DNA of 64,000 nucleotides from positions 62,001 to 126,000 of the forward strand of contig NZ_JARUKY010000013.1 in NCBI RefSeq assembly GCF_029688925.1, in the 5' to 3' direction. The translations under genes were made by a program, and so were the position numbers. This document shows positions 1 to 9,143 of this stretch, in pieces. The first letter of the stretch is position 1, and each line of letters opens with the position of its first letter. The DNA is from Evansella sp. AB-P1. GTDB taxonomy: Bacteria; Bacillota; Bacilli; Bacillales; Salisediminibacteriaceae. A model generated the notes under the pieces. The model had not been told where the DNA came from, searched no databases, and saw only the letters and a list, made by a program, of their open reading frames with translations.

Positions 1-87
1 TGAACCGTTTTGTTCAAATTTAAATTCTTCAATACTGGATTGATCAATTAAATTAATTAGTTCACGAATTTCTTGAATTTTTAACAT
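1..87 (-). CDS. accB: Biotin carboxyl carrier protein of acetyl-CoA carboxylase, N-terminal part (AccB)
   Basis: Only the first 29 codons lie in the window; the gene runs off the left edge. The visible peptide begins MLKIQEIRELINLIDQSS, the typical N-terminus of Bacillus AccB, the biotinylated subunit that carries CO2 for malonyl-CoA synthesis in fatty acid production. An AGAGGAG ribosome site lies 7-8 bases before the ATG. Its place downstream of spoIIIAH on the same strand matches the conserved Bacillus order spoIIIA-accB-accC. The biotinyl domain is outside the window. Confidence 0.9.
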   Translation of the reverse strand, partial: MLKIQEIRELINLIDQSSIEEFKFEQNGS

Positions 88-363
88 TTTTTTCACTCCT
101 CTAATAAAGGTACAATTGTTTAAGGGCCATTATAAAAGAATAATGAATACTCAAAATTTTGTTGTGTCGTCTTATGAGTTAGTCCTAAAAATATGCTACA
201 TCAAAAAATTAGAAATGGAAACCTTTTTTTATATAATTACTAAACATATTTCATTTGTTATTGATGTAATACAGTGTAACCTTTATACAAAAAGCCTTCT
301 TCATGAAAATTCATAAAAAAAGGCTATATCTTAAGTTAAGTATAGTTATGTACTTACGATGCT

Positions 364-681
364 TTATCCATTTTTATATTCACGAAATACAGGTATTTCG
401 GATAGGTTATCTGGAATTTTCCCAGTATCTAGTAAAATAATTTTAACTATATTCTTATTTCTAGCCATATGATACTTATCACCATATTCGTTTTCTTGTG
501 TAAAGCGCTTTAAGCTTTGATAATCCTCTTCCTGAATAGAAATAGGCTCACTATCTCCTGCAGCTTCCTCATTTTGTTCGAAACCAATTTCAAATTCAAC
601 AATTTGAATTTTATCATTCTTTATATTTCTCGTCTGTTCCAAAACCGCTTTGGCGCCTTCTGTTAATTCGGACCATTCCAT
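364..681 (-). CDS. Hypothetical acidic protein, 105 aa
   Basis: I do not recognise the family. The start is set at MEWSELTEG because AAGGGAGAG lies at the right distance before that ATG; the longer in-frame start would place the SD inside the gene. The product is soluble and rich in Glu, Asp and Asn, with no membrane segment or Cys motif, and ends in a basic stretch. It lies between spoIIIAH and accB, where B. subtilis has no such gene, and follows a 317-base gap, so it may be its own transcription unit. Confidence 0.6.
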   Translation of the reverse strand: MEWSELTEGAKAVLEQTRNIKNDKIQIVEFEIGFEQNEEAAGDSEPISIQEEDYQSLKRFTQENEYGDKYHMARNKNIVKIILLDTGKIPDNLSEIPVFREYKNG

Positions 682-998
682 TATTAATCTCTCCCTTATC
701 ACTATTTCTTTTCGAAATCAAAGCTATCGATCTTCAATGAGTAAATATCTCAACTCATTGAATTTAATTTTTGTTTATTCCATCAATATTGGAATCTCCC
801 TAATTTGTTCTTTTTCTATACAATAGCTTATTATAGCATTATCAGTAAATAAAATCATGCTTCAACTTACTATCAAAAAACTTACCCTTAAATATAGTTA
901 CCAACATCCTGCAACTTTAACCTAGTGAATAAATATAGGGAGTCCTCAAACTAGGAAATAAACTCCTTGAGGCTCCCTCTATCCCTTTATACTAAAAA
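682..998. other. Intergenic region between spoIIIAH and the 105-aa gene
   Basis: AT-rich, with no convincing ORF or RNA gene. It holds the spoIIIAH terminator at about 936-981; the rest presumably carries the promoter of the 105-aa gene, but I see no clear consensus. Confidence 0.4.
936..981 (-). terminator. Terminator-like hairpin after spoIIIAH
   Basis: An inverted repeat of about 15 bp arms (GGGAGCCTCAAGGAG versus an imperfect TTTGAGGACTCCC) follows the spoIIIAH stop by about 20 bases. The U tract is weak. Confidence 0.55.
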
Positions 999-1601
999 TT
1001 AATTATCTGATTGAAAGCCAACACGAATATCTTCAACACCTAGCTGATCTCTAGAAAGGTTTAAAATTTCAACAGCTTCTGCTCGAGATAATTCATCTGC
1101 TTTTACATATACCTTCACATCATTTTCATCAGCAATGACTAATGCATCCTCATAACCCTTTGATCGAAGTAACGTTTCAAGCATTTCTTCTTTTTGAGAT
1201 AAACTATGGAGATTATCATATTTATCTAAGAGCTCAACTTGTGCTTCTGCTGTTGTCCCTGTTGAATTAAATACATTTAAATACTCTTCACTTAAACGAT
1301 TTTTATTATCCGTTCTTTGTAAGCGAATTGTATCAAAATATTCTTCTACCGTCATATTAGATAAGGTAGATCCACTCCCAGTCACTTCTGTAATATCTCC
1401 TAAATCAATAAACTGTACTTCTTCATCATCTCCTAACTCCATATCTAATCCTACATCATCACCCTCATTTTCATCACTTTGCTCATTATCTCCCATAGCA
1501 CCTTGGTTTTGATTAGGATCCATATTGATATAGTAAACGGATAGGACAATGATAAGACTCAACATAGTAAGTAACCATACTGTTTGACGTTTAAGTACCA
1601 T
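999..1601 (-). CDS. spoIIIAH: Stage III sporulation protein AH (SpoIIIAH)
   Basis: SpoIIIAH is made in the mother cell; its extracellular YscJ/FliF-like domain binds forespore SpoIIQ across the intermembrane space and forms part of the feeding-tube channel. The 200-aa product has one N-terminal membrane helix (about residues 7-25), an acidic linker (about 30-60) and a C-terminal ring-forming domain. TAAGGGGGAATAG precedes the ATG. It is the last gene of the spoIIIAA-AH operon and starts 3 bases after spoIIIAG. Confidence 0.95.
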   Translation of the reverse strand: MVLKRQTVWLLTMLSLIIVLSVYYINMDPNQNQGAMGDNEQSDENEGDDVGLDMELGDDEEVQFIDLGDITEVTGSGSTLSNMTVEEYFDTIRLQRTDNKNRLSEEYLNVFNSTGTTAEAQVELLDKYDNLHSLSQKEEMLETLLRSKGYEDALVIADENDVKVYVKADELSRAEAVEILNLSRDQLGVEDIRVGFQSDN

Positions 1602-1604
1602 AAA

Positions 1605-2258
1605 CTATTCCCCCTTAGATTTCTTAGGTAACACAGAAACTCGATGAGATGGTACATCCAAAACACGACTAACTGCTTCAACAATCCATGTTTTTACTTG
1701 AATGTTCTCCACCCCATTAGCAACTACTAATACACCACGAATGTCAGGTTTTTCTGTTTTAACCACTAACGCTTCCTCTCTATCTCCGTTACGGATAATA
1801 ACAACTTGTTCATCCTTCGTTTTGTCCTGAACCTCCCTTGTCCCCCCTTCACGATCTGTTTCATCCGTTATTTGTTCCTTTATATTTTGGTTTTTTTGAT
1901 AGACGACTCTTTCTGTTTCTGCTAAATTAACAACGACAGTAACGTCTGAAACCCCTACTACTTGTTCTAATGCTCTTTCAAGCTGTCTTTCATAAAAGGA
2001 CTCATATTCTGACATGGAGGATATTTCCTCTGGCTTATCATCTGACATAAATACTTCAGAAGCTGGTTCTTCCTCTTCTTCAGACAAGACTGGTATTGTA
2101 CTAGATGGTTCGTCGTCTGATTGAAGGACATTCCCAATGATCATAAAAAACACACCTATGAGAAGTAATAAAAATAAGTATTTAATATTAAGTTTCTTGC
2201 CTGAACTTTTCATTGTGAAAGATTTAAACCAACTTGAATCTTGTTTATTATCAGCCAT
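1605..2258 (-). CDS. spoIIIAG: Stage III sporulation protein AG (SpoIIIAG)
   Basis: SpoIIIAG is a ring-forming protein of the mother cell-forespore secretion-like complex. The 217-aa product has a transmembrane helix at about residues 27-45, an acidic spacer, then a ring-building domain with the YERQLERALEQVVGVSDV and VETVSRVLDVPSHRVSVL-like segments expected of the family. GAAAGGAGG precedes the ATG. Unusually it is separated from spoIIIAF by about 380 bases, although these genes normally abut. Confidence 0.95.
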   Translation of the reverse strand: MADNKQDSSWFKSFTMKSSGKKLNIKYLFLLLLIGVFFMIIGNVLQSDDEPSSTIPVLSEEEEEPASEVFMSDDKPEEISSMSEYESFYERQLERALEQVVGVSDVTVVVNLAETERVVYQKNQNIKEQITDETDREGGTREVQDKTKDEQVVIIRNGDREEALVVKTEKPDIRGVLVVANGVENIQVKTWIVEAVSRVLDVPSHRVSVLPKKSKGE

Positions 2259-2640
2259 ATTTCCCTACCTCCTTTCACCTAAACGTGTACAAGCATGGCC
2301 TGGACCATTTTTTCAGAAAAAAATATAAAATTTACGTAACCTGGTGAAGTATTACTATTTCTATATCTCCTTTTCTTTAGAAACTTTGTAGAAATACACG
2401 TTTGAAAGGCATGAAAGTAAAATTAGTTAAAATTAATTGTTAACAGTTCTATACACCACCTTCTAAAACTTTTTAAAACCTATTCATGTTTTTTTATCTA
2501 TTTGGACAGCCACTTGTTCTGAAATATATGCAGGATGTCCCAATTCTATATCTATTTTCTTTATATCCTTTGTAACAATTTATTTTTTTGATTTTTGGAT
2601 GATGAATTAGTGGCATGTTAATCACTTTATTGAATCATCA
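2259..2640 (-). other. 382-base gap inside the spoIIIA operon
   Basis: AT-rich spacer between spoIIIAF and spoIIIAG. No ORF with an acceptable start was found. A short open stretch on the minus strand (about 2484-2579) reads IELGHPAYISEQVAVQIDKK and looks protein-like, but it lacks an ATG, GTG or TTG start with an SD. It could be a decayed gene or simple expansion. No terminator is obvious, so transcription may continue through. Confidence 0.4.
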
Positions 2641-3285
2641 TTAGTCATCATTACTTATCATTTGATAAACAATTTTTTCTTTAGGGATAGCCCATTCTTC
2701 AGACAAAAAATTAACCATTTCATTGAATTCATTATCATTTTCATGATCACTTTGCTCTAGTTGCTCTCTTTTAATATAAATATCATCAATCTTAATGATC
2801 CTAACTTCATTACTACCGTCACCATCAATAACTTCCTCTTTATTTCCAGCTATAACATAAACCTGGCCTAGACTATCTAATAAATCTTCATCTTCCTGGA
2901 AGTAAGTAAACTCTAAAGATACATCTACAATTACAACACCAAATCTATCTTCAAATTCATCTGCCACCTGATTTTTTAATTGTGGAGCCATCTGTTCAGA
3001 TATAGAAGCTAAATATTCTTTTTCTACATCTATTTGAACCGTTTCCATCGATCTTGTTTCGCCTATAGAAGCTTCATTCGTCCATGAGGATAAATCGTTT
3101 AACCATTCATCAGGATCCATTTGAAAAACCGAAAGAAGTGGTTGTAACATGACCATGAGTAGCATTAGTCCAACGACTAATTTTACATAACGTTGCATTT
3201 TTGAGTTTGGTAACAGTAATTCTAAGATTGATGCAAATAAGATTAATAAAATAATATTCGTTATCCAAGCTGTTATCATACTCAT
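2641..3285 (-). CDS. spoIIIAF: Stage III sporulation protein AF (SpoIIIAF)
   Basis: Membrane component of the SpoIIIA-SpoIIQ channel. The 214-aa product has two N-terminal membrane helices (about residues 5-25 and 32-50) followed by a soluble ring-building-like domain exposed to the intermembrane space; the NFLSEEWAIPKEKIVYQM end is typical. GGGGGAG lies upstream of the ATG. It follows spoIIIAE by about 70 bases in the operon. Confidence 0.93.
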   Translation of the reverse strand: MSMITAWITNIILLILFASILELLLPNSKMQRYVKLVVGLMLLMVMLQPLLSVFQMDPDEWLNDLSSWTNEASIGETRSMETVQIDVEKEYLASISEQMAPQLKNQVADEFEDRFGVVIVDVSLEFTYFQEDEDLLDSLGQVYVIAGNKEEVIDGDGSNEVRIIKIDDIYIKREQLEQSDHENDNEFNEMVNFLSEEWAIPKEKIVYQMISNDD

Positions 3286-3358
3286 CTCATGCTCCCCCTC
3301 CCACTTTTTCTAAAAAAGACTGTTATCAATGGAATCCATTTCCTTATTACGTTTTTAT

Positions 3359-4537
3359 TTATCTCATCATTAAAGATAAGTTACCTGAAATAATGATTAT
3401 TGTAATAGAAAGAAAAAACATGATCGAAACCGCAGCCAATGCTGCAAAAACAAAAATCATTGATTTTCCAATAATTGATAAGCATTGAATGATAGGTCCA
3501 CCACCTAGTGGCTGAAGTATTGCTGCTGTAAAGGAATATATAATGGCTAGTGCAAACACCTTTAGTGCTGGAAAAATACAAATAAGAAGAAGGATAGCAA
3601 GTCCAACGACACCCACTGTATTTTTTAACAATACAGAAGCACCCATGACTGTATCTGCTGCATCTGTAAACATACGACCAACAACAGGAACAAAATTTCC
3701 TGTTACAAACTTAGCCGTTCGAATGGCTATACCATCGGCTACAGCTGCGGTAGCTCCTTGCACAGATAGAACTCCTAAGAAAACAGTGAGGAATACCCCT
3801 AAGCTTCCCACAGCAATATTACGTAAAAACTCAGCAAGCTTTGTAACTTTATAATGATCTGTCATTGTACTCACAATAAAAAGTAATGTTGAGAGAAATA
3901 GAAGAGGTAACACTATAAATTGGACAAATATACCACTTGAATGGACTAAGAACATTACTATTGGATGAAATAATGCAACTGAAGTAACACTTCCTGATGA
4001 AGCCATTAAAACGAGTAGCATTGGAACGATTGAAACCATAAAATTGCTCATCGTATTAATTGTTTTTTGTGTAAATTCCATCCCTATATGAAAACTATTT
4101 AATGCAATAATGAGCAAAACCATATACGTAATGGCATAGGCTACTTTACTAATAGAATGTTTTTCAAAGGCTTGCTGTAGCTGAGCAAGGATCATACTGA
4201 AAACGGATAAGATTACAAGTGTTCCCAACAACATTCCATTTGCAAATATCTCATGAAATAGGTATTTTAATAAACCTGATATCCACGCACTTATAGAAAA
4301 CTGCTTGTCTCCCCTAACGAAATCCATAAAGCTACCACGCTGACTTTCAGGTAAAAACCCTTCATATTCATGTAAAATATCATCCCAGTACTGACCAATT
4401 TCTTCTATCCCTAACCTTTCTAATTGTCTTTCAATAAGCTCGTCCTGCTCAACAGGTCCCTCTTCTTCAGCAAAAACAGAAAATGGAAGGAGAATAAATA
4501 TTGTGATTATGACGAATAGTGAGGACAAGATTTTCAT
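3359..4537 (-). CDS. spoIIIAE: Stage III sporulation protein AE (SpoIIIAE)
   Basis: Polytopic membrane protein of the SpoIIIA complex, 392 aa. A cleavable-looking signal (residues 1-23) is followed by a soluble acidic segment with QRGSFMDFVRGDKQFS and then about seven membrane helices, as in B. subtilis SpoIIIAE. GGGAGAATAT precedes the ATG. It lies directly downstream of spoIIIAD with about 12 bases between, so the two are co-transcribed. Confidence 0.95.
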   Translation of the reverse strand: MKILSSLFVIITIFILLPFSVFAEEEGPVEQDELIERQLERLGIEEIGQYWDDILHEYEGFLPESQRGSFMDFVRGDKQFSISAWISGLLKYLFHEIFANGMLLGTLVILSVFSMILAQLQQAFEKHSISKVAYAITYMVLLIIALNSFHIGMEFTQKTINTMSNFMVSIVPMLLVLMASSGSVTSVALFHPIVMFLVHSSGIFVQFIVLPLLFLSTLLFIVSTMTDHYKVTKLAEFLRNIAVGSLGVFLTVFLGVLSVQGATAAVADGIAIRTAKFVTGNFVPVVGRMFTDAADTVMGASVLLKNTVGVVGLAILLLICIFPALKVFALAIIYSFTAAILQPLGGGPIIQCLSIIGKSMIFVFAALAAVSIMFFLSITIIIISGNLSLMMR

Positions 4538-4549
4538 ATATTCTCCCTC

Positions 4550-4942
4550 CTAATAGTTAGGAATTAAATTAATAATAGTCTCTATAATGACAGATATAAT
4601 CGGAATGGCCATGACCATAATTAAAACCTTTCCGGCTAGTTCAATTTTTGATGCCATTGCTCCTTGCCCTGCATCCTTCGCAATTTGAGCACCAAATTCT
4701 GCAATGTAAGCAATACCAATAATTTTTAATACCGTCTGTACGTATACCAGATTGATATTGGCTCTTGTTGCTAACTCTTCTAGCATATTGATGATCAAAG
4801 CAATCTGATCAATCAGGAATATAAAGATAATTACACCAACAAGAACAGTAAGTAAAAATGCAAAAATAGGTTTATGCTCTTTAACCACCAAGGCTAAAAA
4901 TGTTGCAATCAAGCCTAAGCCGACAATTTGGATGATTTCAAT
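4550..4942 (-). CDS. spoIIIAD: Stage III sporulation protein AD (SpoIIIAD), AUU start
   Basis: Small membrane protein of the SpoIIIA complex with three to four helices, including the conserved YIAEFGAQIAKDAGQGAMAS segment. The normal family N-terminus (EIIQIVGLGLIATF here; QIDIVQIVGLGLVATF in B. subtilis, from memory) is present in frame upstream of the only TTG candidate (4910-4912), but no ATG, GTG or TTG precedes it. An ATT codon at 4940-4942, preceded by GGGAGTGGTG with normal spacing, fits as the start and gives 130 aa. If AUU is not used, translation from the TTG would remove the first helix. Confidence 0.85.
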   Translation of the reverse strand: MEIIQIVGLGLIATFLALVVKEHKPIFAFLLTVLVGVIIFIFLIDQIALIINMLEELATRANINLVYVQTVLKIIGIAYIAEFGAQIAKDAGQGAMASKIELAGKVLIMVMAIPIISVIIETIINLIPNY

Positions 4943-4957
4943 AAGTCACCACTCCCA

Positions 4958-5164
4958 TCAGCTTTGGAAAAGGAATACACTACGAATCTTTTGGAATAAA
5001 TCATCAACAACCGTTGCCACCATATATAAAACGACAACAAATGCAATTAAAGTCACCCAATTTGCTATCTCTTCCTTACCCATTTGCTTTAATACGGTGT
5101 GAATCATTGCAACAACAATTCCTACACCAGCGATTTGAAAGATTAAACTCACATCATAATTCAA
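4958..5164 (-). CDS. spoIIIAC: Stage III sporulation protein AC (SpoIIIAC)
   Basis: A 68-aa membrane protein with two helices, exactly the family length, starting at a TTG preceded by AGGGGGGG with 7-base spacing. It is co-transcribed between spoIIIAB and spoIIIAD. The family is paralogous to SpoIIIAD and contributes to the mother-cell membrane platform of the feeding-tube complex. Confidence 0.93.
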   Translation of the reverse strand: MNYDVSLIFQIAGVGIVVAMIHTVLKQMGKEEIANWVTLIAFVVVLYMVATVVDDLFQKIRSVFLFQS

Positions 5165-5184
5165 GGTTTACCCCCCCTGCTTAA

Positions 5185-5697
5185 TCACAGCATGATAATC
5201 ACAATTAATACTCCTCCAAGAAAGCCTAAACTTTTATACATGGACTCGAATTTTTGTTGTGATTCAACAGCTTGCTTTTCCTCTTGATCAAAATAAGAAA
5301 TAGCTAATCTTATTTGCTTTCTCTGACCTTCTAAGTCTTGTTGACCTAACGTTTGTCCAAATTGTAATAAGATATTTATTTCCGCTTCACTTAAATCAGT
5401 TTTATTTTTCCAAGACTTTACTGATGAACACCAAATCTCTTGTGCTGAATTTTCTTCCTCCTTTAGTCTTTTTGCCACATTTGTAAAAAGAGACTTTAAA
5501 GGAGAAATAAGCTGATAGCTTACTTTTTCACACGCATATGGTAACGGAGTCATTCCAAAGACCATTTCTGTTTCTAATGCTTCAAAAGCAATTTTTAAAT
5601 ATCTTATTTGCTTTGTTCGCCTCGAAAGTCTACTAGAATATTCCCACCCAACGATAGTAGTTGTTATGAGAATTAATATTGCCCCAACTAACTTCAT
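5185..5697 (-). CDS. spoIIIAB: Stage III sporulation protein AB (SpoIIIAB)
   Basis: A 170-aa protein with an N-terminal helix (residues 2-18), a helical cytoplasmic-type domain resembling GspF/type II secretion platform proteins, and a C-terminal helix (about 153-170). Its ATG overlaps the spoIIIAA stop (ATGA), implying translational coupling. It is thought to work with the SpoIIIAA ATPase in the mother cell. Confidence 0.93.
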   Translation of the reverse strand: MKLVGAILILITTTIVGWEYSSRLSRRTKQIRYLKIAFEALETEMVFGMTPLPYACEKVSYQLISPLKSLFTNVAKRLKEEENSAQEIWCSSVKSWKNKTDLSEAEINILLQFGQTLGQQDLEGQRKQIRLAISYFDQEEKQAVESQQKFESMYKSLGFLGGVLIVIIML

Positions 5698-6626
5698 AAT
5701 CTGATCTTTCCTATTGACGTTTTTTGATCACTTTCCAGTTTTCGGACCACACCTTTTTTCGTAGAGGCATTTAATTCAATAGCCCGTTGAAAAAAACCTT
5801 GCTGGAATAAGTGTGAAATCGTTGGTCTTCGCATGACATCATCGAGGTTTTCTCCGTGAACAGAAGCAAAAATAGTCACACCAGCATGGACAGCTTCCAT
5901 AATTGCATCCCCATCCTCTTTTCGTCCTATTTCATCAACAACTAATACCTCAGGACTCATAGAACGAATCATCATCATTAATCCTTCAGCCTTTGGACAA
6001 GCATCTAAAATATCTACCTTCACACCAAAGTCATGTTGTGGAACTCCCTTTACTGATCCAGCTATTTCAGATCTTTCGTCAATGATTCCTACATTCATTG
6101 GACGTACTGGTGTTGAGGTTCCAATACTTATTTCTCGTGCAAGATCCCGTAATAGCGTTGTTTTACCAGACTTAGGAGGACCAACTATTAAAGTGTGACA
6201 CCAACTGCCCCTATACTGAATTTGAGAAAGAAACTTTTTTGCTACTCCTTTTTTTTGACGGGCAATTCTAATGTTAAAAGAGCTGATGTCTCGAATTCCC
6301 TTAACTTCCCCTTTGTTCATGACTACTCTTCCAGCTAGTCCAACACGATGTCCTCCAGATATTGTGATGTAGCCTCGTTTTAGTTCTTCTTCTAGTCTGT
6401 ATACGGAATGTTGACTTAATAAGCTCATCATCAGTGCTCCATCCCCCTCAGAAAAAATAATAGGAGTGGATTGTTCCCGAAGGACATATGTTTTTGTATG
6501 CGTTCGTACTTCTATTGGTCGGTTAACTCGAAGTCTAATTTCTTCTATTTCATTCATTACATTTGAAGGTAACGAGAATGTAAGCTTTCTAACCGATTCT
6601 GGAAGCACTTGTAGCACTTCTTTCAT
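5694..6626 (-). CDS. spoIIIAA: Stage III sporulation protein AA, secretion-type ATPase (SpoIIIAA)
   Basis: Mother-cell ATPase related to type II/IV secretion ATPases, needed for forespore gene expression and engulfment. The 310-aa product has a Walker A motif GPPKSGKTT (about residues 149-157), a Walker B VLVVDEIG (about 228-235) and the conserved SGGHRVGLAGR segment before the ATPase core. GAGGAGGAATTAAT precedes the ATG. It is the first gene of the eight-gene operon; sigma-E control is known for the family, but I did not identify the promoter. Confidence 0.96.
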   Translation of the reverse strand: MKEVLQVLPESVRKLTFSLPSNVMNEIEEIRLRVNRPIEVRTHTKTYVLREQSTPIIFSEGDGALMMSLLSQHSVYRLEEELKRGYITISGGHRVGLAGRVVMNKGEVKGIRDISSFNIRIARQKKGVAKKFLSQIQYRGSWCHTLIVGPPKSGKTTLLRDLAREISIGTSTPVRPMNVGIIDERSEIAGSVKGVPQHDFGVKVDILDACPKAEGLMMMIRSMSPEVLVVDEIGRKEDGDAIMEAVHAGVTIFASVHGENLDDVMRRPTISHLFQQGFFQRAIELNASTKKGVVRKLESDQKTSIGKIRL

Positions 6627-6799
6627 ATTAATTCCTCCTCAAAAATCATTGGGACAGGTTTATCTATTGAGAATATATGAAATTTAGAGTTATTTATGAC
6701 TAAGAGAAAGGATATATCCATAATTCTTTAAAAATGTTTTCAATCACTAATAGCAGCTTAACTGGATATCTACGTATTTTGACATCATAGCTCTCGATA

Positions 6800-6875
6800 A
6801 CTGAAGCATTGCCGAAGCTAGGACGGCCACATTACGACGTTGCCCACAGGGCGTGGGATTCTATTAGGTGGAATT
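6800..6875. repeat. Degenerate dispersed repeat between efp and spoIIIAA
   Basis: The stretch with GCTAGGACGGCCACATTACG and GACGTTGCCCACAGGGCG resembles the GC-richer element between gcvT and gcvPA (about 24190-24400). It occupies the place where B. subtilis has the small gene yqhV; I find no yqhV ORF in 6627-6978. Confidence 0.45.
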
Positions 6876-6920
6876 TAAGCACACAGCAGCAAAAATCAAC
6901 ATAATTTAACAGAGCCAAAC

Positions 6921-6962
6921 AAAAAACCACCCAAAATCACATGGTGTGATTTTGGGTGGTTA
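6921..6962 (-). terminator. Intrinsic terminator of the aroQ-efp operon
   Basis: A strong hairpin, AACCACCCAAAATCACA against TGTGATTTTGGGTGGTT, is followed on the minus strand by a T run. It ends transcription just after efp, before the spoIIIA operon. Confidence 0.9.
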
Positions 6963-6978
6963 ACGATTTGTAATTTAA

Positions 6979-7536
6979 TTAAGCTCGTGAAACATATGTG
7001 CCGTTTCGAGTATCAACAACAAGTACATCTCCTTGGTTTACAAAGAAAGGTACTTGCACGATTAATCCCGTTTCTACTGTAGCTGGCTTTGATCCACCAG
7101 AAGCAGTATCTCCCTTAATTCCTGGCTCCGTTTCAGTTACTGTCAATTCTACTGTATTTGGAACTTCCACTCCAAGTGTTTCCCCTTGGAATGTCATCAC
7201 TTGAACCTCCATATTTTCCTTCAAATACTTTAACTGCTCTGTAAGCTGTGCTGTTGGTAACTCTAATTGCTCAAATGATTGGTTATCCATGAATGTATGC
7301 ATATCTCCACTTGAATATAAATATTGCATTTTACGATTTTCTAAATGAGCTTTTGCCACTTTTTCTCCTGCACGGAATGTTTTCTCTTGTATGCTTCCAT
7401 TACGCATATTACGTAGCTTACTACGAACGAATGCAGCACCTTTCCCTGGTTTTACGTGCTGGAACTCGATTACTTGCCAAATTCCACCATCTACTTCAAT
7501 TGTTAAGCCTGTCTTAAAATCGTTAACTGAAATCAT
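6979..7536 (-). CDS. efp: Elongation factor P (EF-P)
   Basis: EF-P binds between the P and E sites of the ribosome and rescues stalling at polyproline stretches. The 185-aa product has the full three-domain length; the domain I loop reads [10 protein letters not shown], with Lys32 at the tip, the residue that carries a modification in Bacillus. It lies about 20 bases downstream of the M24 peptidase gene, as in B. subtilis (yqhS-yqhT-efp). Confidence 0.97.
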   Translation of the reverse strand: MISVNDFKTGLTIEVDGGIWQVIEFQHVKPGKGAAFVRSKLRNMRNGSIQEKTFRAGEKVAKAHLENRKMQYLYSSGDMHTFMDNQSFEQLELPTAQLTEQLKYLKENMEVQVMTFQGETLGVEVPNTVELTVTETEPGIKGDTASGGSKPATVETGLIVQVPFFVNQGDVLVVDTRNGTYVSRA

Positions 7537-7555
7537 TATAAATCCCCCTGTAAAA

Positions 7556-8623
7556 TTATTCTCCTAAGATGATTAATTCTTTTGTTGAAGAAGATAATAT
7601 TCCGTTACCATCTTCCGTAATAACAATATCGTCCTCAATACGTGTGCCACCGAGTCCAGCAATATATATACCTGGTTCTACAGTAACTACCATACCTGGC
7701 TCCAATATAGTATTTGATTTAAACGATAATCCTGGACCTTCATGAACTTCAAGACCCATACCGTGACCAGTTGAATGTCCAAAATAATCTCCATAACCTT
7801 TTGCTTTAATATGATCTCTCGTTAGTGCATCTGCTTCTTTACCAGTTAATCCAGGTTTAATACCCTCTACCCCTTTTAACTGTGCTTCTAAAACAGTTGT
7901 ATAAATCTTCTTTAATTCGTCGCTAGGAGTACCTACTGCAACTGTTCGAGTAATATCAGAGCAATACCCTTTATAGTAGGCTCCAAAATCAAGTGTTACC
8001 AATTCCCCATTTTCAATTACTTTATCTGTTGCTACTCCATGGGGGAGGGCAGATCGACTACCTGAGGCAACAATAATATCAAAGGAGGAAGAAACAGCTC
8101 CTTTTTTTCTCATGAAAAATTCAAGCTCATTAGATACTTCAATTTCTCGAACACCAGGACGAATATAGTCAAGGATATGAGTGAACGCTGCATCAGCAAT
8201 TTCCACTGCTTCTCGAATAGTAGATAATTCAGATGCATCTTTTATTAGTCTCATTTTCTCTACTAAACCACTTACAGGAACTAAATTTGCAGAGATTGTA
8301 TTGCTATATGTATCAAACAAACTATATGTTACGTGATCCTTTTCAAAACCTAATTGCTGAATATTTAAAGCTTTTACTTGCTCAGCAATCTCTTCATGAA
8401 TAGGTCTGGTATGCTGGACAATGTCAAAACCAACTGCTTGATTTTGAGCTTGTTCAACGTATCTGAAATCCGTTATGAATTTTGCTCCATTTTCTGATAT
8501 GAGTGCAACTCCTGCAGTCCCAGTAAAACCAGTCATATACCTACGATTGTAATTACTTGTGATCAATAATCCATCTATTTTGTGTTGCTCAAATTGTTTT
8601 CTTAAATTTTCAATCCGTTCCAT
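7556..8623 (-). CDS. yqhT: M24-family Xaa-Pro aminopeptidase (YqhT/PapA type)
   Basis: A metallopeptidase predicted to release N-terminal residues before proline. The 355-aa product has a creatinase N-terminal domain (about 1-125) and a pita-bread catalytic domain with the metal ligands visible in [40 protein letters not shown] and [19 protein letters not shown] precedes the ATG. It overlaps the end of aroQ by 14 bases and precedes efp. Exact substrate preference cannot be read from sequence. Confidence 0.93.
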   Translation of the reverse strand: MERIENLRKQFEQHKIDGLLITSNYNRRYMTGFTGTAGVALISENGAKFITDFRYVEQAQNQAVGFDIVQHTRPIHEEIAEQVKALNIQQLGFEKDHVTYSLFDTYSNTISANLVPVSGLVEKMRLIKDASELSTIREAVEIADAAFTHILDYIRPGVREIEVSNELEFFMRKKGAVSSSFDIIVASGSRSALPHGVATDKVIENGELVTLDFGAYYKGYCSDITRTVAVGTPSDELKKIYTTVLEAQLKGVEGIKPGLTGKEADALTRDHIKAKGYGDYFGHSTGHGMGLEVHEGPGLSFKSNTILEPGMVVTVEPGIYIAGLGGTRIEDDIVITEDGNGILSSSTKELIILGE

Positions 8624-9053
8624 GACCTTCCCTCCTTATAAAATAGTCCATGCCCATTAAGTAGCCTTCAAATCCAAAACCACTAATTTGACCTACACAC
8701 ACTGGTGCAATAACGGATTCTTTTCTAAACTCTTCTCGTGCATGAACGTTTGAAATATGTACTTCAACTACAGGTAGTGTAATACCTGCTACTGCATCTC
8801 TAATAGCATAGCTGTAATGTGTAAATGCTCCTGGATTAATAATAATTCCATTATAGGAGTTTTCTGCATCATGAATCCAATCAATTATTTGACCTTCCCA
8901 ATTAGATTGCTTCATTGTTACACGAACATTGGCAGATTCTCCATGCTTCTTAAGAAAACTTTCTAAATCATTCAACGTTTTACTTCCATATACATCTGGT
9001 TCTCGTTTCCCTAATCGATTTAAATTAGGACCATTTAATATTAGAAGTTTCAT
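8610..9053 (-). CDS. aroQ: 3-dehydroquinate dehydratase, type II (AroQ)
   Basis: Catalyses dehydration of 3-dehydroquinate to 3-dehydroshikimate in the shikimate pathway. The 147-aa length is that of the type II enzyme. Signature motifs are LNGPNLNRLGKREPDVYG with the catalytic Tyr, INPGAFTHYSYAIRDA, and HISNVHAREEFR with the catalytic His. GGGAGGG is placed well before the ATG. It is the first gene of the aroQ-yqhT-efp unit. Confidence 0.96.
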   Translation of the reverse strand: MKLLILNGPNLNRLGKREPDVYGSKTLNDLESFLKKHGESANVRVTMKQSNWEGQIIDWIHDAENSYNGIIINPGAFTHYSYAIRDAVAGITLPVVEVHISNVHAREEFRKESVIAPVCVGQISGFGFEGYLMGMDYFIRREGHGTD

Positions 9054-9143
9054 CGGTTATACCCTCCCTGAGCCTCTAGGCGAAAGCAGAGCAATCTTTG
9101 TAAAAAAAAGAGAATGCTCCAAGGAACATTCTAACACAAGACA

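Noticed and set aside
116-316. 66-codon plus-strand ORF near the left edge
   Set aside because: No SD before the start and composition like random AT-rich DNA; it lies in the accB upstream region.
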